From positions 124,001 through 188,000 of the forward strand of contig CAWEQW010000006.1 of NCBI GenBank assembly GCA_963811365.1: a stretch of DNA of 64,000 nt, given 5' to 3'. The DNA comes from CAWEQW01 sp963811365. Its GTDB lineage: Bacteria; Actinomycetota; Actinomycetes; Propionibacteriales; Nocardioidaceae. Shown piece after piece: positions 24,039-32,746 of this stretch. The notes under the pieces are model-generated. The model was not told where the DNA came from. It saw nothing but the letters and a program-made list of their open reading frames with translations, and searched no databases. Each line of letters begins with the position of its first letter. Within the stretch, counting starts at the first letter, position 1. Both the position numbers and the translations under genes were made by a program.

Positions 24039-24719
24039 TTGCTGGGACACGTCGCCAGAGCGCTGGTGCTCGAGCCGCATCCCGACGACCTCGTCATCGG
24101 GTGCGGCGGGCTCGTCCAGCACCTGGTGGCCGCCGGTGCCGAGGTGCACAGCCTGCTGCTGTCGGCGGTGCCGGCGTCGTACACCAAGATCTACGACGCG
24201 TCCGGCTCGTACGAGGACTACGACGGCGCTGCCCGGATGCGCGAGGCGGAGGCGGCCGACCGGGTCCTCGGGGTCACCCGGCGCACGGTCGCGCTCGGAC
24301 CGGAGTGGCACCTGCGGCTGGACGCCCTCCCCGTCGGCGAGCTCGCGCGGCTCATCGAGGACGCCGTCCGCGCCGTGGCCCCGGACCTCGTGCTGGTCCC
24401 GGCGCGCTCGTACAACCAGGACCACCGGGCGGTGTTCGACGCGTTCCAGGTGGTCATGCGACCGCACTTCTACAGGGGGATGGCGATGTCCTACGAGACC
24501 ACGATGGAGCGTGACTTCGCGCCCACCGTCCTGGTGCCGCTGACCGACGGGCAGGTCGCCGGCAAGCTGGCGGCCTGCAGCGAGTACCGCACCCAGCTCG
24601 GCTCTCCCGAGCACCTGTTCAGCCTGGAGACCGTGGAGCTCACCGCCCGCTACCGGGGCCGGCTGGCCTACACCGAGGCCGCGGAGGCGTTCGAGCTCCT
24701 CCGGGGCGTGGTCGCCTGA
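24039..24719 (+). CDS. PIG-L family deacetylase
   Basis: The 226-residue protein has the zinc site motif EPHPDDLVIGCGG near residue 12 and the distal SYNQDHRAVFDAF, as in LmbE/PIG-L N-acetylglucosaminyl deacetylases. These enzymes remove acetyl groups from sugar amides; MshB and Mca are relatives, but this sequence lacks further features to claim either. The TTG at 24039 is chosen because GGGGAGG lies 5 nt upstream and the hydrophobic LGHVARALVLEPHPDD starts there. The next gene starts 2 bp after the stop, a tight pair with an amine-oxidase-like flavoprotein, suggesting a shared glycan or glycolipid pathway. Confidence 0.88.
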   Translation: MLGHVARALVLEPHPDDLVIGCGGLVQHLVAAGAEVHSLLLSAVPASYTKIYDASGSYEDYDGAARMREAEAADRVLGVTRRTVALGPEWHLRLDALPVGELARLIEDAVRAVAPDLVLVPARSYNQDHRAVFDAFQVVMRPHFYRGMAMSYETTMERDFAPTVLVPLTDGQVAGKLAACSEYRTQLGSPEHLFSLETVELTARYRGRLAYTEAAEAFELLRGVVA

Positions 24720-24720
24720 C

Positions 24721-26052
24721 ATGCGCACCGAGGTCCTCGTCGTCGGAGCGGGCATCAGCGGGCTGGCGTTCGCCCAGGCGCTCGAGGCGGACGACTACCT
24801 GGTCGTGGAGGCGTCTGACGACGTCGGCGGCTACTGCCGGACGGTGCACCGCGACGGCTTCGTCTGGGACTGCTCGGGGCACTTCTTCCACTTCCGCCAC
24901 CCGGAGATCGAGGCCGAGCTCGTCGACGAGATCGGGCGCGACCGGGTGCGGCAGGTCACCCGCTCGGCCAAGGTGCTGTTCGGCGACCGGCTCGTCGACG
25001 TGCCGTTCCAGCGCAACATCCACCAGCTCGCGCACGACGACTTCGTGGAGTGCCTCGCCGGCCTCGGCTCGCGGGTGGAGGCGGCTCCCGACGACTTCCT
25101 GGAGATGCTCCGGTCCCGGTTCGGGGAGGGCATCTGCGAGAAGTTCCTGGTCCCCTACAACGAGAAGGTCTACGCGACCGACCTGGCCCGCCTCGACGTC
25201 GAGGCGATGGGACGGTTCTTCCCGCACGCCGACACCGCCGACATCCTCGCCGGCCTGGGCGCGCCGAGCCCGCCGACGTACAACTCGACCTTCACCTACC
25301 CGCAGGGCGGTGCGGTGGAGTTCGTCCGGGCACTCCAGCGCCGGATCCCGGCCCAGCGGATCAGTGTCGACGAGCCGGTGCTGCGCATCGACCTGCGGCG
25401 GCGGCTCGCCGAGACGCGGTACCGCACGATCCGGTACGACACCCTGGTCAGCTCGGTCCCGCTGCCCAGCCTGCTGCGGCTGACCGGGCTGCCGCACGAC
25501 CCGGGGGTCTACACCCACAACAAGGTGCTGGTGTTCAACCTCGGCTTCGACCGCAAGGGCCGCGACGACGTGCACTGGATCTACGTCCCCGACCGCGAGG
25601 TCAGCTTCTACCGGGTGGGCTTCTACGACAACGTCTGGCCGGCCGACCGGATGAGCCTGTACGTCGAGCTCGGGTGCCCCGCGGAGCAGGAGCTCGACGA
25701 GGCGCACGTCGAGGGGCTGCGCCAGCAGGTGCTCGACGACCTCCGCCGCACCGGGATCGTCGGCGACCAGCGGCTGGTCGCCTCGCACCACCTGGTGCTC
25801 GACCCGGCGTACGTGCACGTCACCCGGCGCTCGCTGGCCGACGTCGCCGAGCAGCGGTCCGCCCTGGCGGCGCGCGGGGTGCACACCATCGGCCGGTACG
25901 GAGGCTGGACCTACTGCTCGCTGGAGGACAACATCGTGGAGGCCCGCCGGCTGGCCGGACTGCTCAACCGGTCCGGGCTACCGCGTACGGCGGCCCCCCG
26001 GATCGGCCGGCAGCCCGGCCCGCTGCAGGAGCCCGCGGCCGTCACCGCCTGA
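24721..26052 (+). CDS. FAD-dependent oxidoreductase, UDP-galactopyranose mutase/protoporphyrinogen oxidase-like
   Basis: The 443-residue flavoprotein starts with VLVVGAGISGLAFAQAL (dinucleotide fold) and has DDVGGYCRTVHRDGFVWDCSGHFFHF, resembling UDP-galactopyranose mutase and its relatives in capsule and LPS clusters. Later come YNEKVYATDLARLD, YPQGGAVEFVRAL and GRYGGWTYCSLEDN, which closes the FAD site. True mutases are about 370-390 residues with conserved arginines that I cannot verify by eye, so the exact reaction is open. It is translationally close (1-bp gap) to the PIG-L deacetylase. Confidence 0.8.
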   Translation: MRTEVLVVGAGISGLAFAQALEADDYLVVEASDDVGGYCRTVHRDGFVWDCSGHFFHFRHPEIEAELVDEIGRDRVRQVTRSAKVLFGDRLVDVPFQRNIHQLAHDDFVECLAGLGSRVEAAPDDFLEMLRSRFGEGICEKFLVPYNEKVYATDLARLDVEAMGRFFPHADTADILAGLGAPSPPTYNSTFTYPQGGAVEFVRALQRRIPAQRISVDEPVLRIDLRRRLAETRYRTIRYDTLVSSVPLPSLLRLTGLPHDPGVYTHNKVLVFNLGFDRKGRDDVHWIYVPDREVSFYRVGFYDNVWPADRMSLYVELGCPAEQELDEAHVEGLRQQVLDDLRRTGIVGDQRLVASHHLVLDPAYVHVTRRSLADVAEQRSALAARGVHTIGRYGGWTYCSLEDNIVEARRLAGLLNRSGLPRTAAPRIGRQPGPLQEPAAVTA

Positions 26053-26100
26053 CCACCCGCCGGTCCGCATGGGACGGCCGGGCCAGGGAACCGTGCCTGC

Positions 26101-26934
26101 ATGGCCGACGACCTGCGCACCGACCTCGCCGTCCGCGAGACCGGCCTGCCCGAGGGCAGCCCGACGCTCGTCCTCGTGCACGGACTGACCGATGCCGGCG
26201 ACGGCTGGCCGGGCGCCGAGGCGCACTGGCGCGGCGCCCACCGGATCATCGCGTTCGACCAGCGAGGCCATGGGCGCTCGCCGCGCTTCACCGCCGAGCA
26301 GCGGGAGGGCCACCCCGGTGACGTGCTCGTCGACGACCTGGTGGGCCTCCTCGAGCAGCTGCCGTCGCCGCCGGTCGTGGTCGGCCACTCGGTGGGTGGG
26401 GCGGTCGCCCTCGCCGTCGCCGTACGACGCCCCGAGCTGGTGCGCGCGCTCGTCCTCGAGGACCCCGCCGTGCTCGGCCCGGAGGACGAGCAGCGGTCGG
26501 CGGCCCGGGGGCGCGACCTTCTCGAGGGGCTGGCCGAGAGCCGGTCCGCCACCGACGACGCGTCGCTGCAGGCGCTGCGCAAGGCCCGGCATCCGGACTG
26601 GCCCGAGGACGAGCTGCTGGTCACCGGCAGGGCCGAGCAGCTGATGGACACCGACTTCCTCGCGCTCGGCGACTACCAGCCGTCGCCGCGCTGGCCCGAG
26701 CTGCTCGCGGCGCTCCGGACACCGACCCTGCTGGTGACCGGTGACGGCGAGGTGGTGGTCGGCGCCGAGGTCGAGTCCCTGCTGACCTCGGCAGCCAACC
26801 CCCACCTGCGGCTGGAACGGGTCGCCGGCGCCGGACACTGCGTCCGCCGCGAGCAGCCGGAGGCGTTCTACGCACTGGTCGACGCGTTCCTCGGCGCGGC
26901 GGCTCAGGAGGCCGCGATGCCCTCGACGCCGTGA
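26101..26934 (+). CDS. Alpha/beta-fold hydrolase
   Basis: The 277-residue protein has the canonical order: oxyanion strand LVLVHGLTDAGDGWPG near residue 22, FDQRGHGRSPR, nucleophile elbow VVGHSVGGAVAL (Ser near 100), acid in LVTGDGEVVV and His in GAGHCVRREQPEAF. Substrate unknown. The 3' end overlaps the convergent beta-propeller gene by 31 bp. The ATG begins about 48 bp after the flavoprotein stop; no strong ribosome site is seen. Confidence 0.88.
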   Translation: MADDLRTDLAVRETGLPEGSPTLVLVHGLTDAGDGWPGAEAHWRGAHRIIAFDQRGHGRSPRFTAEQREGHPGDVLVDDLVGLLEQLPSPPVVVGHSVGGAVALAVAVRRPELVRALVLEDPAVLGPEDEQRSAARGRDLLEGLAESRSATDDASLQALRKARHPDWPEDELLVTGRAEQLMDTDFLALGDYQPSPRWPELLAALRTPTLLVTGDGEVVVGAEVESLLTSAANPHLRLERVAGAGHCVRREQPEAFYALVDAFLGAAAQEAAMPSTP

Positions 26935-28049
26935 CCGTCGTTGACGCCGATGCCGGGCACGGTGCCGATGCGGGTCAGTGACCCGTCGGCGCCGACCGCG
27001 AGCTCGTCGAGCACGCCGGCCCCGGTCGCGAGCTGGTAGACGAACCGCCCGTTGCCCGTGGCGGCCAGGTCGATCGGGCCGGCGTCGGTCGGCGCGGTGA
27101 CGCCGTCGGCGTTCAGCAGGGACAGCGCGCCACCGGTCACCCGGTAGCCGCTGATCGTCGCCGAGCCGGCGTTGGCCGCGTACAGGTAGCCGTGGACGAA
27201 CACCGTCCAGCACGTCGCGCGCTGGCCGTTCGGCACGAACCCGGAGATCGGGCGGAGCGTCCCGTCACCGGAGACGTCGTAGGACCAGGCGCCGCCGGCC
27301 GCGCCGGCCACCAGCAGGTGCGCGGCCCGGTCGAAGCTCAGCGCGAACGGCACCGAGCCCGTCGGCGCGGCGGTGACGAGCGGGGCCGCGGACGGCCGGC
27401 CGTGCTCGTCGAGCGCGAACGTCTCGAGCGTGCCGTGCGTCTTGGTGGCCACCACGACGTCACGGCCGTCCGGTGTCACCGCCACCTGCGACGGTGCGGT
27501 GAGGAAGCCCGGCACCGGGTCGTTGCCCAGACCCAGCGAGCGGGTGGAGCCGGGGATGGCGTGCAGCCGCCCGGACCGGATCCGGTAGCCGCTCACGGAG
27601 CCGTCGCCGCCGGCGTTGAGCACGTAGACCACGCCTCGCCCGACACCGACGGAGACCGGCAGCTCCCCGTTCGTCGCGACGACCTGGCGGTCGCGGAGGT
27701 GCCCGTGCCGGACGGAGAAGGCCGCGAGCGTGTCGCTGCCGGCGTTGACCGCGAGCAGCAGGTGGTGCGCCCGGTCGTAGGTCAGCGCGCCCTGCGAAGC
27801 GAGCGGGTCGACGCCGGCGCCCGGAAGGCTGCCTCCGAGGCCACCCGTCGACGTGCGGCCGGTCTCGGTCAGGTGGCCCCGTGCGTCGCGGGCGTAGGTG
27901 ACCACCGCGTTGCCGCTCTCGTCGTTGGTCAGCACGAAGACCGAGCCGGGCGAGCCGCTCGACGCCGTCGCGGCAGGGACGGCGACGATGCCGAGCCCGG
28001 CGGCGAGGACCGAGACGGAGGCTGCGGTGGCGAGACGACGTGGCTTCAT
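26904..28049 (-). CDS. Secreted beta-propeller (lactonase-like) protein
   Basis: The 381-residue protein has a signal peptide (RRLATAASVSVLAAGLGIVA, cleavage likely after ATA-S near residue 30). Repeated blade-like motifs follow: VFVLTNDESGNAVVTYARD, LLLAVNAGSDTLAAFSV, VYVLNAGGDGSVSGYRI, VVVATKTHGTLETFALD, YLYAANAGSATISGYRV and FVYQLATGAGVLDELAV. This resembles the 6-phosphogluconolactonase-like seven-bladed propellers; catalysis is not shown. It is divergent from the ECF sigma gene, and both have near-identical promoter elements facing outward, so it is a probable member of that sigma regulon. Confidence 0.85.
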   Translation of the reverse strand: MKPRRLATAASVSVLAAGLGIVAVPAATASSGSPGSVFVLTNDESGNAVVTYARDARGHLTETGRTSTGGLGGSLPGAGVDPLASQGALTYDRAHHLLLAVNAGSDTLAAFSVRHGHLRDRQVVATNGELPVSVGVGRGVVYVLNAGGDGSVSGYRIRSGRLHAIPGSTRSLGLGNDPVPGFLTAPSQVAVTPDGRDVVVATKTHGTLETFALDEHGRPSAAPLVTAAPTGSVPFALSFDRAAHLLVAGAAGGAWSYDVSGDGTLRPISGFVPNGQRATCWTVFVHGYLYAANAGSATISGYRVTGGALSLLNADGVTAPTDAGPIDLAATGNGRFVYQLATGAGVLDELAVGADGSLTRIGTVPGIGVNDGHGVEGIAAS

Positions 28050-28084
28050 GGGCTGCTCCTCTGGGGGACGTGACGTACAGAGGA

Positions 28085-28168
28085 CAGTGCCGCCGGGACG
28101 CCGAGCGTTACACCGGTCGTTCCGCCGGTGCCGTCACTGGTGTAACACTCGACGTCAGCACCGCACTG
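28085..28168. promoter_or_regulatory. Mirrored divergent promoters of the beta-propeller and ECF sigma genes
   Basis: On the plus strand TGTAAC (28141-28146), then 16 nt, then GCACTG (28163-28168). On the minus strand the same TGTAAC (28107-28112), 16 nt, GCACTG (28085-28090). The spacers also share CTCG-N-CGTC. The whole is an inverted duplication with 24 bp between the GGTGTAAC arms. Such identity at both promoters suggests that one sigma factor, most simply the adjacent ECF, reads both. Confidence 0.65.
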
Positions 28169-28208
28169 TTCCTGCGGAGCCCGCACCTCGGGGCAGAAGG
28201 AGGGACCA

Positions 28209-28937
28209 GTGAGCGTGGCAGTGACCGACCGGCCGACTCGGCGCCCGGGACCGCCCGTGCGGCACACCGAACCGGAGGCGCCGGTGACTCCCCAGACGAG
28301 GCCCGCCACGGCCGAGCAGGACCTGGTACGGCGGTTGCGCGCCGGTGACGCTGCGGCGTTCACGGGGATCGTCCGCTCCTGGTCCCCGGCCATGCTGCAC
28401 GTCGCCCGGACGTACGTGTCCTCGCACGCGTCGGCCGAGGAGGCCGTCCAGGAGACCTGGCTCGCGGTGATCAAGGGGCTCGACGGCTTCGAGGGCCGGT
28501 CCACGCTGCGCACCTGGACCTTCCACGTCCTCGCCAACATCGCCCGGCGGCAGGGCGTGCGCGAGCGCCGCACCGTCGCGGTCGGCGTCGACGGCAGCGA
28601 CGGCGGCCGCACGGTCGACCCCGCCCGGTTCCGTCCCGCCGGCGAGCCGTGGGAGGGTGGCTGGCGCGCCGAGGCGGCGCCCCGGTCCTGGGGTCCCGAG
28701 TCGAGCCTGCTGAGCAAGGAGTCGCTCGGCCGGATCGCGGTCGCACTCGACCGGCTGCCGCCGCGGCAGCGGGTCGTGCTCCAGCTGCGGGACGTCGACG
28801 GCCTCGGCGCCGAGGAGGTGTGCGACATCCTCGACCTCTCGTCGGCGAACCAGCGGGTGCTGCTCCACCGGGCCCGGGCCCGGCTGCGCCAGGAGCTCGA
28901 GGACCACGCGGACCGGTCCGGGGAGGAGACGCGATGA
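28209..28937 (+). CDS. ECF-type RNA polymerase sigma factor
   Basis: The 242-residue protein has sigma region 2 (about residues 38-110: QDLVRRLRAGDAAAFTGIV, ASAEEAVQETWLAVIKGLDGFEGRSTLRTWTFHVLANIA) and region 4 (about 178-235: LPPRQRVVLQLRDVDGLGA, EVCDILDLSSANQRVLLHRARARLR). The linker of 60 or so residues is longer than usual. AAGGAGGG precedes the GTG. The stop overlaps the anti-sigma start (ATGA), the usual ECF/anti-sigma arrangement. The promoter resembles that of the divergent propeller gene, consistent with autoregulation. Confidence 0.93.
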   Translation: MSVAVTDRPTRRPGPPVRHTEPEAPVTPQTRPATAEQDLVRRLRAGDAAAFTGIVRSWSPAMLHVARTYVSSHASAEEAVQETWLAVIKGLDGFEGRSTLRTWTFHVLANIARRQGVRERRTVAVGVDGSDGGRTVDPARFRPAGEPWEGGWRAEAAPRSWGPESSLLSKESLGRIAVALDRLPPRQRVVLQLRDVDGLGAEEVCDILDLSSANQRVLLHRARARLRQELEDHADRSGEETR

Positions 28938-29182
28938 CCAGCCGGCACCTGCCCTGCAACGTCGTCGTCGAGCTGCTCACCGACTATCTCGAGGGCGCGC
29001 TCGACCCGGTCACCGCGGCGCGCGTCGAGGCCCACCTCGCCGAGTGCCCGCCCTGCACGACGTACCTCGCGCAGATCCGCAGCACGATCGAGGCCGTCGG
29101 CCACCTGCCGGCCGACACGCTCAGCGAGGAGGCGGTGGCGGACCTCGAGTCCGCCTTCCGTGGCTTCGGTCACGACGGCTGA
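28934..29182 (+). CDS. Zinc-binding anti-sigma factor (ZAS domain)
   Basis: The 82-residue protein contains the ZAS motif H34-x3-C38-x2-C41 (VEAHLAECPPCTTYL) after LLTDYLEGALDPVTAARVEA, and another Cys near residue 8. This is a soluble anti-sigma of the RsrA-like type, with no TM segment, so it probably acts in the cytoplasm and may respond to redox or metal state. It overlaps the sigma gene by 4 bp, making that sigma its target. Confidence 0.93.
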   Translation: MTSRHLPCNVVVELLTDYLEGALDPVTAARVEAHLAECPPCTTYLAQIRSTIEAVGHLPADTLSEEAVADLESAFRGFGHDG

Positions 29183-29224
29183 CCCCGCTGCATGCGGCTG
29201 CGGGGCCCGGGGTACGGACCGACC

Positions 29225-29686
29225 ATGAGCGACAGCCCCCGTGACCGCATCCCCGGCTACATCGGCGCCATGGCGACGCTGGCCTCCGGCATCGGTGGCG
29301 CGTCCCTGGTGGCACGTGCCACAGGCCGGCACCTGCCGAACCGGTTCTCCGCCTACGACCTGGTCACGGGCGGGATCGCCACCCACAAGCTGGCCCGGCT
29401 CATCACGAAGGACGGGGTCACCACGCCGATCCGGGCACCGTTCACCGAGTTCGAGGGTGCGGCCGGCTCCGCCGAGGTCAACGAGCGCCCGAAGGAGGGC
29501 CATCCGCAGCACACCATCGGCGAGCTGCTGACCTGTCCCTTCTGCATGGCTCCGTGGCTGGCCAGCGGGTACGTCGTCGGGCTGGCCGTCGCGCCCCGGT
29601 TCGCCCGCGCGGTCGCCGCCGGCGGGACCGTCGTGGCGATCTCGGACTTCCTGCAGCACGCCTACGCGCGGGTCCGGACGGAGTGA
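29225..29686 (+). CDS. DUF1360 family membrane protein
   Basis: The 153-residue protein shows AYDLVTGGIATHKLARLITKDGVTTPIRAPFTEFEG, GHPQHTIGELLTCPFCMAPW with a CPFC motif, and two hydrophobic segments (GYVVGLAVAPRFARAVAAGGTVVAI). This is the DUF1360 pattern, found in Bacillus spore and actinobacterial proteins; function unknown. The ATG at 29225 follows 42 bp after the anti-sigma gene and may be cotranscribed with it. It converges with the kinase gene with 6 bp between stops. Confidence 0.85.
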   Translation: MSDSPRDRIPGYIGAMATLASGIGGASLVARATGRHLPNRFSAYDLVTGGIATHKLARLITKDGVTTPIRAPFTEFEGAAGSAEVNERPKEGHPQHTIGELLTCPFCMAPWLASGYVVGLAVAPRFARAVAAGGTVVAISDFLQHAYARVRTE

Positions 29687-29692
29687 GCCACC

Positions 29693-31270
29693 TCAACCGC
29701 GGCCGTTGAGGCGGCGGAACATCCGGTGCTGCACCTTGTGCAGCCGCGGGAACTCCCGGAACAACCGGTCGTACGTCGCCCGGGTGGCCGGGTCCGGCCG
29801 GAACGTGCGGTCGGTCGGCACCAGCGCCCGCACCTGCTCCGGCGCCACCTCGCCGAGCACCACCCCGGCGGCCAGCGCCGCGCCGCGCAAGCCGCACAGC
29901 AGAGGGTCCTGCACCCGCTCGATGGTGCGGTCGCAGACGTCGGCCAGGATCTGGCACCACAGGTCGGACTGCGCGCCGCCGCCGACGATCCGGAAGTCGT
30001 CCATCCGGCGACCGGTGAAGTGCTCGGCCGCCCCCAGCAGCCAGCGCAGGTTGAACGCCACGCCCTCCAGCACAGCTCGGACGAGGTGCGCCGAGGTGGT
30101 CTCGACCGACAGGTTGTGGAACCCGCCCCGGGCCGCACGGTCGTCGACCGGGCTGCGCTCGCCGGTCAGCCAGGGGGTGAACAGCACCCCCCCGGCGCCC
30201 GCCTCGACCTGCGCGGCGCGCGCGGTCAGCTCGTCGTACGTGGGCGGACGCTCCCCGGGCGACCCGCCGGCGAGGCCCTCGCGGAACCACTGCAGGCAGC
30301 GCCCGGCGCTGTCCTGGTTGTTGCCGAGCAGGTAGCCCCCGCCGAGCCCAGCACCGGCGAACCGCGCCCCCAGCCCCGGCACGGTGGCCAGCTGGCGCAC
30401 CACGTCGGTCTTCTTCTCGGTCAGCGGACAGCCGATCCAGGCGGTGGTGCCCACCGACAGGTGCGGCTCGTGGTCGAGCACCGCTCCGGCGCCCACCGTC
30501 GCACCGTGCAGGTCCGGCATCCCGGTGACCACCTGCGCCTGCGGGGAGATGCCGATCTCCCGCGCGACGGCGGCCCGCACGGTGCCGACCATGCTGCCGG
30601 AGGGCACCAGCGGTGGCAGCTTCGCCGGGTCCACCCCGGCGAGCCGCACCAGCTTGTCGTCGTAGCGCAGGAGGTCCAGGCGCCGGTTGTCGGTCAGCCA
30701 GGCCGCGGTCATCGACATGTGCGTGGCCGCCGCGACGCCGGTGAACCGCATCGCCAGGTAGTCGACGGGCTCCAGGTACCAGCGCGCCGCCCGGGCGACC
30801 TCGGGGCGGTCGCGCGCGAGATGCAGCATGTGCCCGACCGGGTCGGCGCCCGACGTCGACGGGACGCCCGCCGACCGCCGGATCCAGGTGGTCAGCGCCA
30901 CCGGGTGGTAGCCCTGGACCGGGCCGCCGACCACCTTCCGGGAGTACGGCGCCCCGCGGGTGTCCATCCACATCACGCAGTCCCCCACCGGCACCCCGGA
31001 CGCGTCGACCGGGACGGTGCTGGCCCACTGGCCGGTGACGCACACGGCCACGACGTCCTCAGCCTCCAGGCCGCTCTCCCGCATCCCCCGGGCGGACTCC
31101 TCCACGACGAGGCGCCACCACTCGTGCGCGTCCTGGGTGGAGGCGCCCCCGGGACCGCGCTGCGTCCGAACGCTCCGGTGCGTCCACCACACGACCTCCC
31201 CGCGCAGCGACACCAGGCCGACCTTGGGGCCTCCGGTGCCGAGGTCGACCGCGAGGACGTGCCCGCTCAC
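29693..31270 (-). CDS. FGGY-family carbohydrate kinase (xylulokinase-like)
   Basis: The 525-residue protein has the two actin-like lobes of FGGY kinases: VLAVDLGTGGPKVGLVSL at the N-terminus (phosphate 1 loop), AVCVTGQWASTVPVD, MWMDTRGAPY, VTGMPDLHGATVGAGAV, LSVGTTAWIGC and FRIVGGGAQSDLWCQILADV (adenosine motif). The sugar cannot be read from sequence; similarity is to xylulose/gluconate kinases. The GTG start overlaps the stop of the PLP-enzyme gene by 4 bp (GTGA), so both are coupled, and an MFS transporter lies upstream in the same operon. Confidence 0.9.
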   Translation of the reverse strand: MSGHVLAVDLGTGGPKVGLVSLRGEVVWWTHRSVRTQRGPGGASTQDAHEWWRLVVEESARGMRESGLEAEDVVAVCVTGQWASTVPVDASGVPVGDCVMWMDTRGAPYSRKVVGGPVQGYHPVALTTWIRRSAGVPSTSGADPVGHMLHLARDRPEVARAARWYLEPVDYLAMRFTGVAAATHMSMTAAWLTDNRRLDLLRYDDKLVRLAGVDPAKLPPLVPSGSMVGTVRAAVAREIGISPQAQVVTGMPDLHGATVGAGAVLDHEPHLSVGTTAWIGCPLTEKKTDVVRQLATVPGLGARFAGAGLGGGYLLGNNQDSAGRCLQWFREGLAGGSPGERPPTYDELTARAAQVEAGAGGVLFTPWLTGERSPVDDRAARGGFHNLSVETTSAHLVRAVLEGVAFNLRWLLGAAEHFTGRRMDDFRIVGGGAQSDLWCQILADVCDRTIERVQDPLLCGLRGAALAAGVVLGEVAPEQVRALVPTDRTFRPDPATRATYDRLFREFPRLHKVQHRMFRRLNGRG

Positions 31271-32700
31271 TCCGGGCGCACCGGCTGCACAGGCGGCACG
31301 GCCTGCTGCTCGTCGAGCATCTCGCTCATCACCGCGACGACGAACTGCTCCACCTCGTCGGTCAGCCCCCCGGCCACGCCGCCGTAGATGGCGCTCATGA
31401 ACGCCTCCTCACCGGCTGCGGTCCGCTCCTTGGCGTACTCGACGGCGGCGGCGAGGTCGGTCGCGAACGCCTCCGCGACCCCCGGCTGGGTCTGGGGACG
31501 GGTGACGGCCATGTGGATCGCGTTCGGGTACTGCTGGCCGTTGAAGCGCCAGCCCAGCGGGCGCATGTGGTCGGCGACGTGGTAGATGTCGAAGACGTCG
31601 GAGGTGAAGCTGAAGCAGAACGTCGGGCTGCCCATGATCCGCAGCTCCGGGTGCGACCGGACCGCGTCCTTCATGCTGTCGGCGGTGGCGAAGATGTCCC
31701 GGGCGTAGCGCAGGTAGCCGTCGCGGCCCAGCCGCACCATCGAGGCCCACGTCGCGGCGAGCAGGCCGCCCGAGCGGGAGCCCTCGATGCCCGGCGACAT
31801 GTACTTGCCGCCGCTCCAGCCGACGAGGTGGAAGTACTGGCCGTTGCGCAGCGCCTGGTCGCGGAAGAGGAGCGTCGAGGTGCCCTTGAAGGCGTAGCCG
31901 TACTTGTGGGTGTCCGCCGAGATCGTCGTCACCCCCGGGACCCGGAAGTCGAACGGCTCGATCGGGTGGCCGAGCTGCTCACCGAACGGCAGGATGAACC
32001 CGCCGAGGCAGCCGTCGACGTGCATGCCGACGCCGCGCTCCTGCGCCAGGGCCGCGAGCTCGGCGATCGGGTCGACGGTGCCGTAGCCGTAGTTGCAGGC
32101 CGAGCCCATGATCGCGATCGTCTGGTCGTCGGTCACCTTCGCGACCTCGGCCGGGTCGACGACCGTCGTCGTCTCGTCGACCGGGACGGTGCGCAGCTCG
32201 ACGCCGAGCAGGTGGCAGGCCTTGTCGAAGGCGGCGTGGCCGGTCTCCGGCTTGACGAAGTTGGGCCGGGCGATCCCGCGCTGCGAGGTGGCCTGCTCCC
32301 GGTAGGCGAGTACGGCGTGCAGGATGCTGCCGCTGCCGCCGCTGGTCACCATGCCGGCCGGCGTGGTACCGGTGACCGCGTCGCCGTGCATCAGGTCGAG
32401 CGCCATCGCGATGATCTCGCCCTCGAACTTCGTGGCGCTGGGGCACATGTCCCGCTGGAGCGCGTTGACGTGCGCGAACATCCCGAAGGCGTCGGTCAGG
32501 AACCGGTAGTGGTCGTGGTCGCCGCAGTACATGGTGCCCGAGCACCTGCCGGTCTCCCAGAACGCGTCCTCCTCGGTCGCCATCTCCCGCAGCTCGGCGA
32601 GGATCTCCTCCTGCGGCCGACCGTGCTCGGGAAGCGTCCGGTTCACGGGGAACCGCTCTGCGTAGGGGTAGTCCGCCATCAGCTCTGCGGGCGTCCTCAC
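31267..32700 (-). CDS. PLP-dependent group II decarboxylase/lyase, sphingosine-1-phosphate lyase-like
   Basis: The 477-residue enzyme has the PLP lysine K266 in SADTHKYGYAFKG, the aspartate in GVGMHVDGCLGGFILPFG, and the phosphate-binding VTSGGSGSILHAVLAYREQ. The HVDxCLGGF and DTHKYGYAxKG pattern is that of sphingosine-1-phosphate lyase-type and tyrosine/glutamate decarboxylase-like enzymes. The S1P-lyase type performs retro-aldol cleavage of phosphorylated amino alcohols. Being coupled to a carbohydrate kinase and behind a transporter fits phosphorylation followed by cleavage, but the substrate is unknown. The GTG start is conserved-looking; a later ATG (MADYPYAERF) is possible. Confidence 0.88.
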   Translation of the reverse strand: MRTPAELMADYPYAERFPVNRTLPEHGRPQEEILAELREMATEEDAFWETGRCSGTMYCGDHDHYRFLTDAFGMFAHVNALQRDMCPSATKFEGEIIAMALDLMHGDAVTGTTPAGMVTSGGSGSILHAVLAYREQATSQRGIARPNFVKPETGHAAFDKACHLLGVELRTVPVDETTTVVDPAEVAKVTDDQTIAIMGSACNYGYGTVDPIAELAALAQERGVGMHVDGCLGGFILPFGEQLGHPIEPFDFRVPGVTTISADTHKYGYAFKGTSTLLFRDQALRNGQYFHLVGWSGGKYMSPGIEGSRSGGLLAATWASMVRLGRDGYLRYARDIFATADSMKDAVRSHPELRIMGSPTFCFSFTSDVFDIYHVADHMRPLGWRFNGQQYPNAIHMAVTRPQTQPGVAEAFATDLAAAVEYAKERTAAGEEAFMSAIYGGVAGGLTDEVEQFVVAVMSEMLDEQQAVPPVQPVRPE

Positions 32701-32746
32701 CGCCGGGGGCTCCGGGGGCGCGCACCCGCCTCCTCCGGGGCAGATG

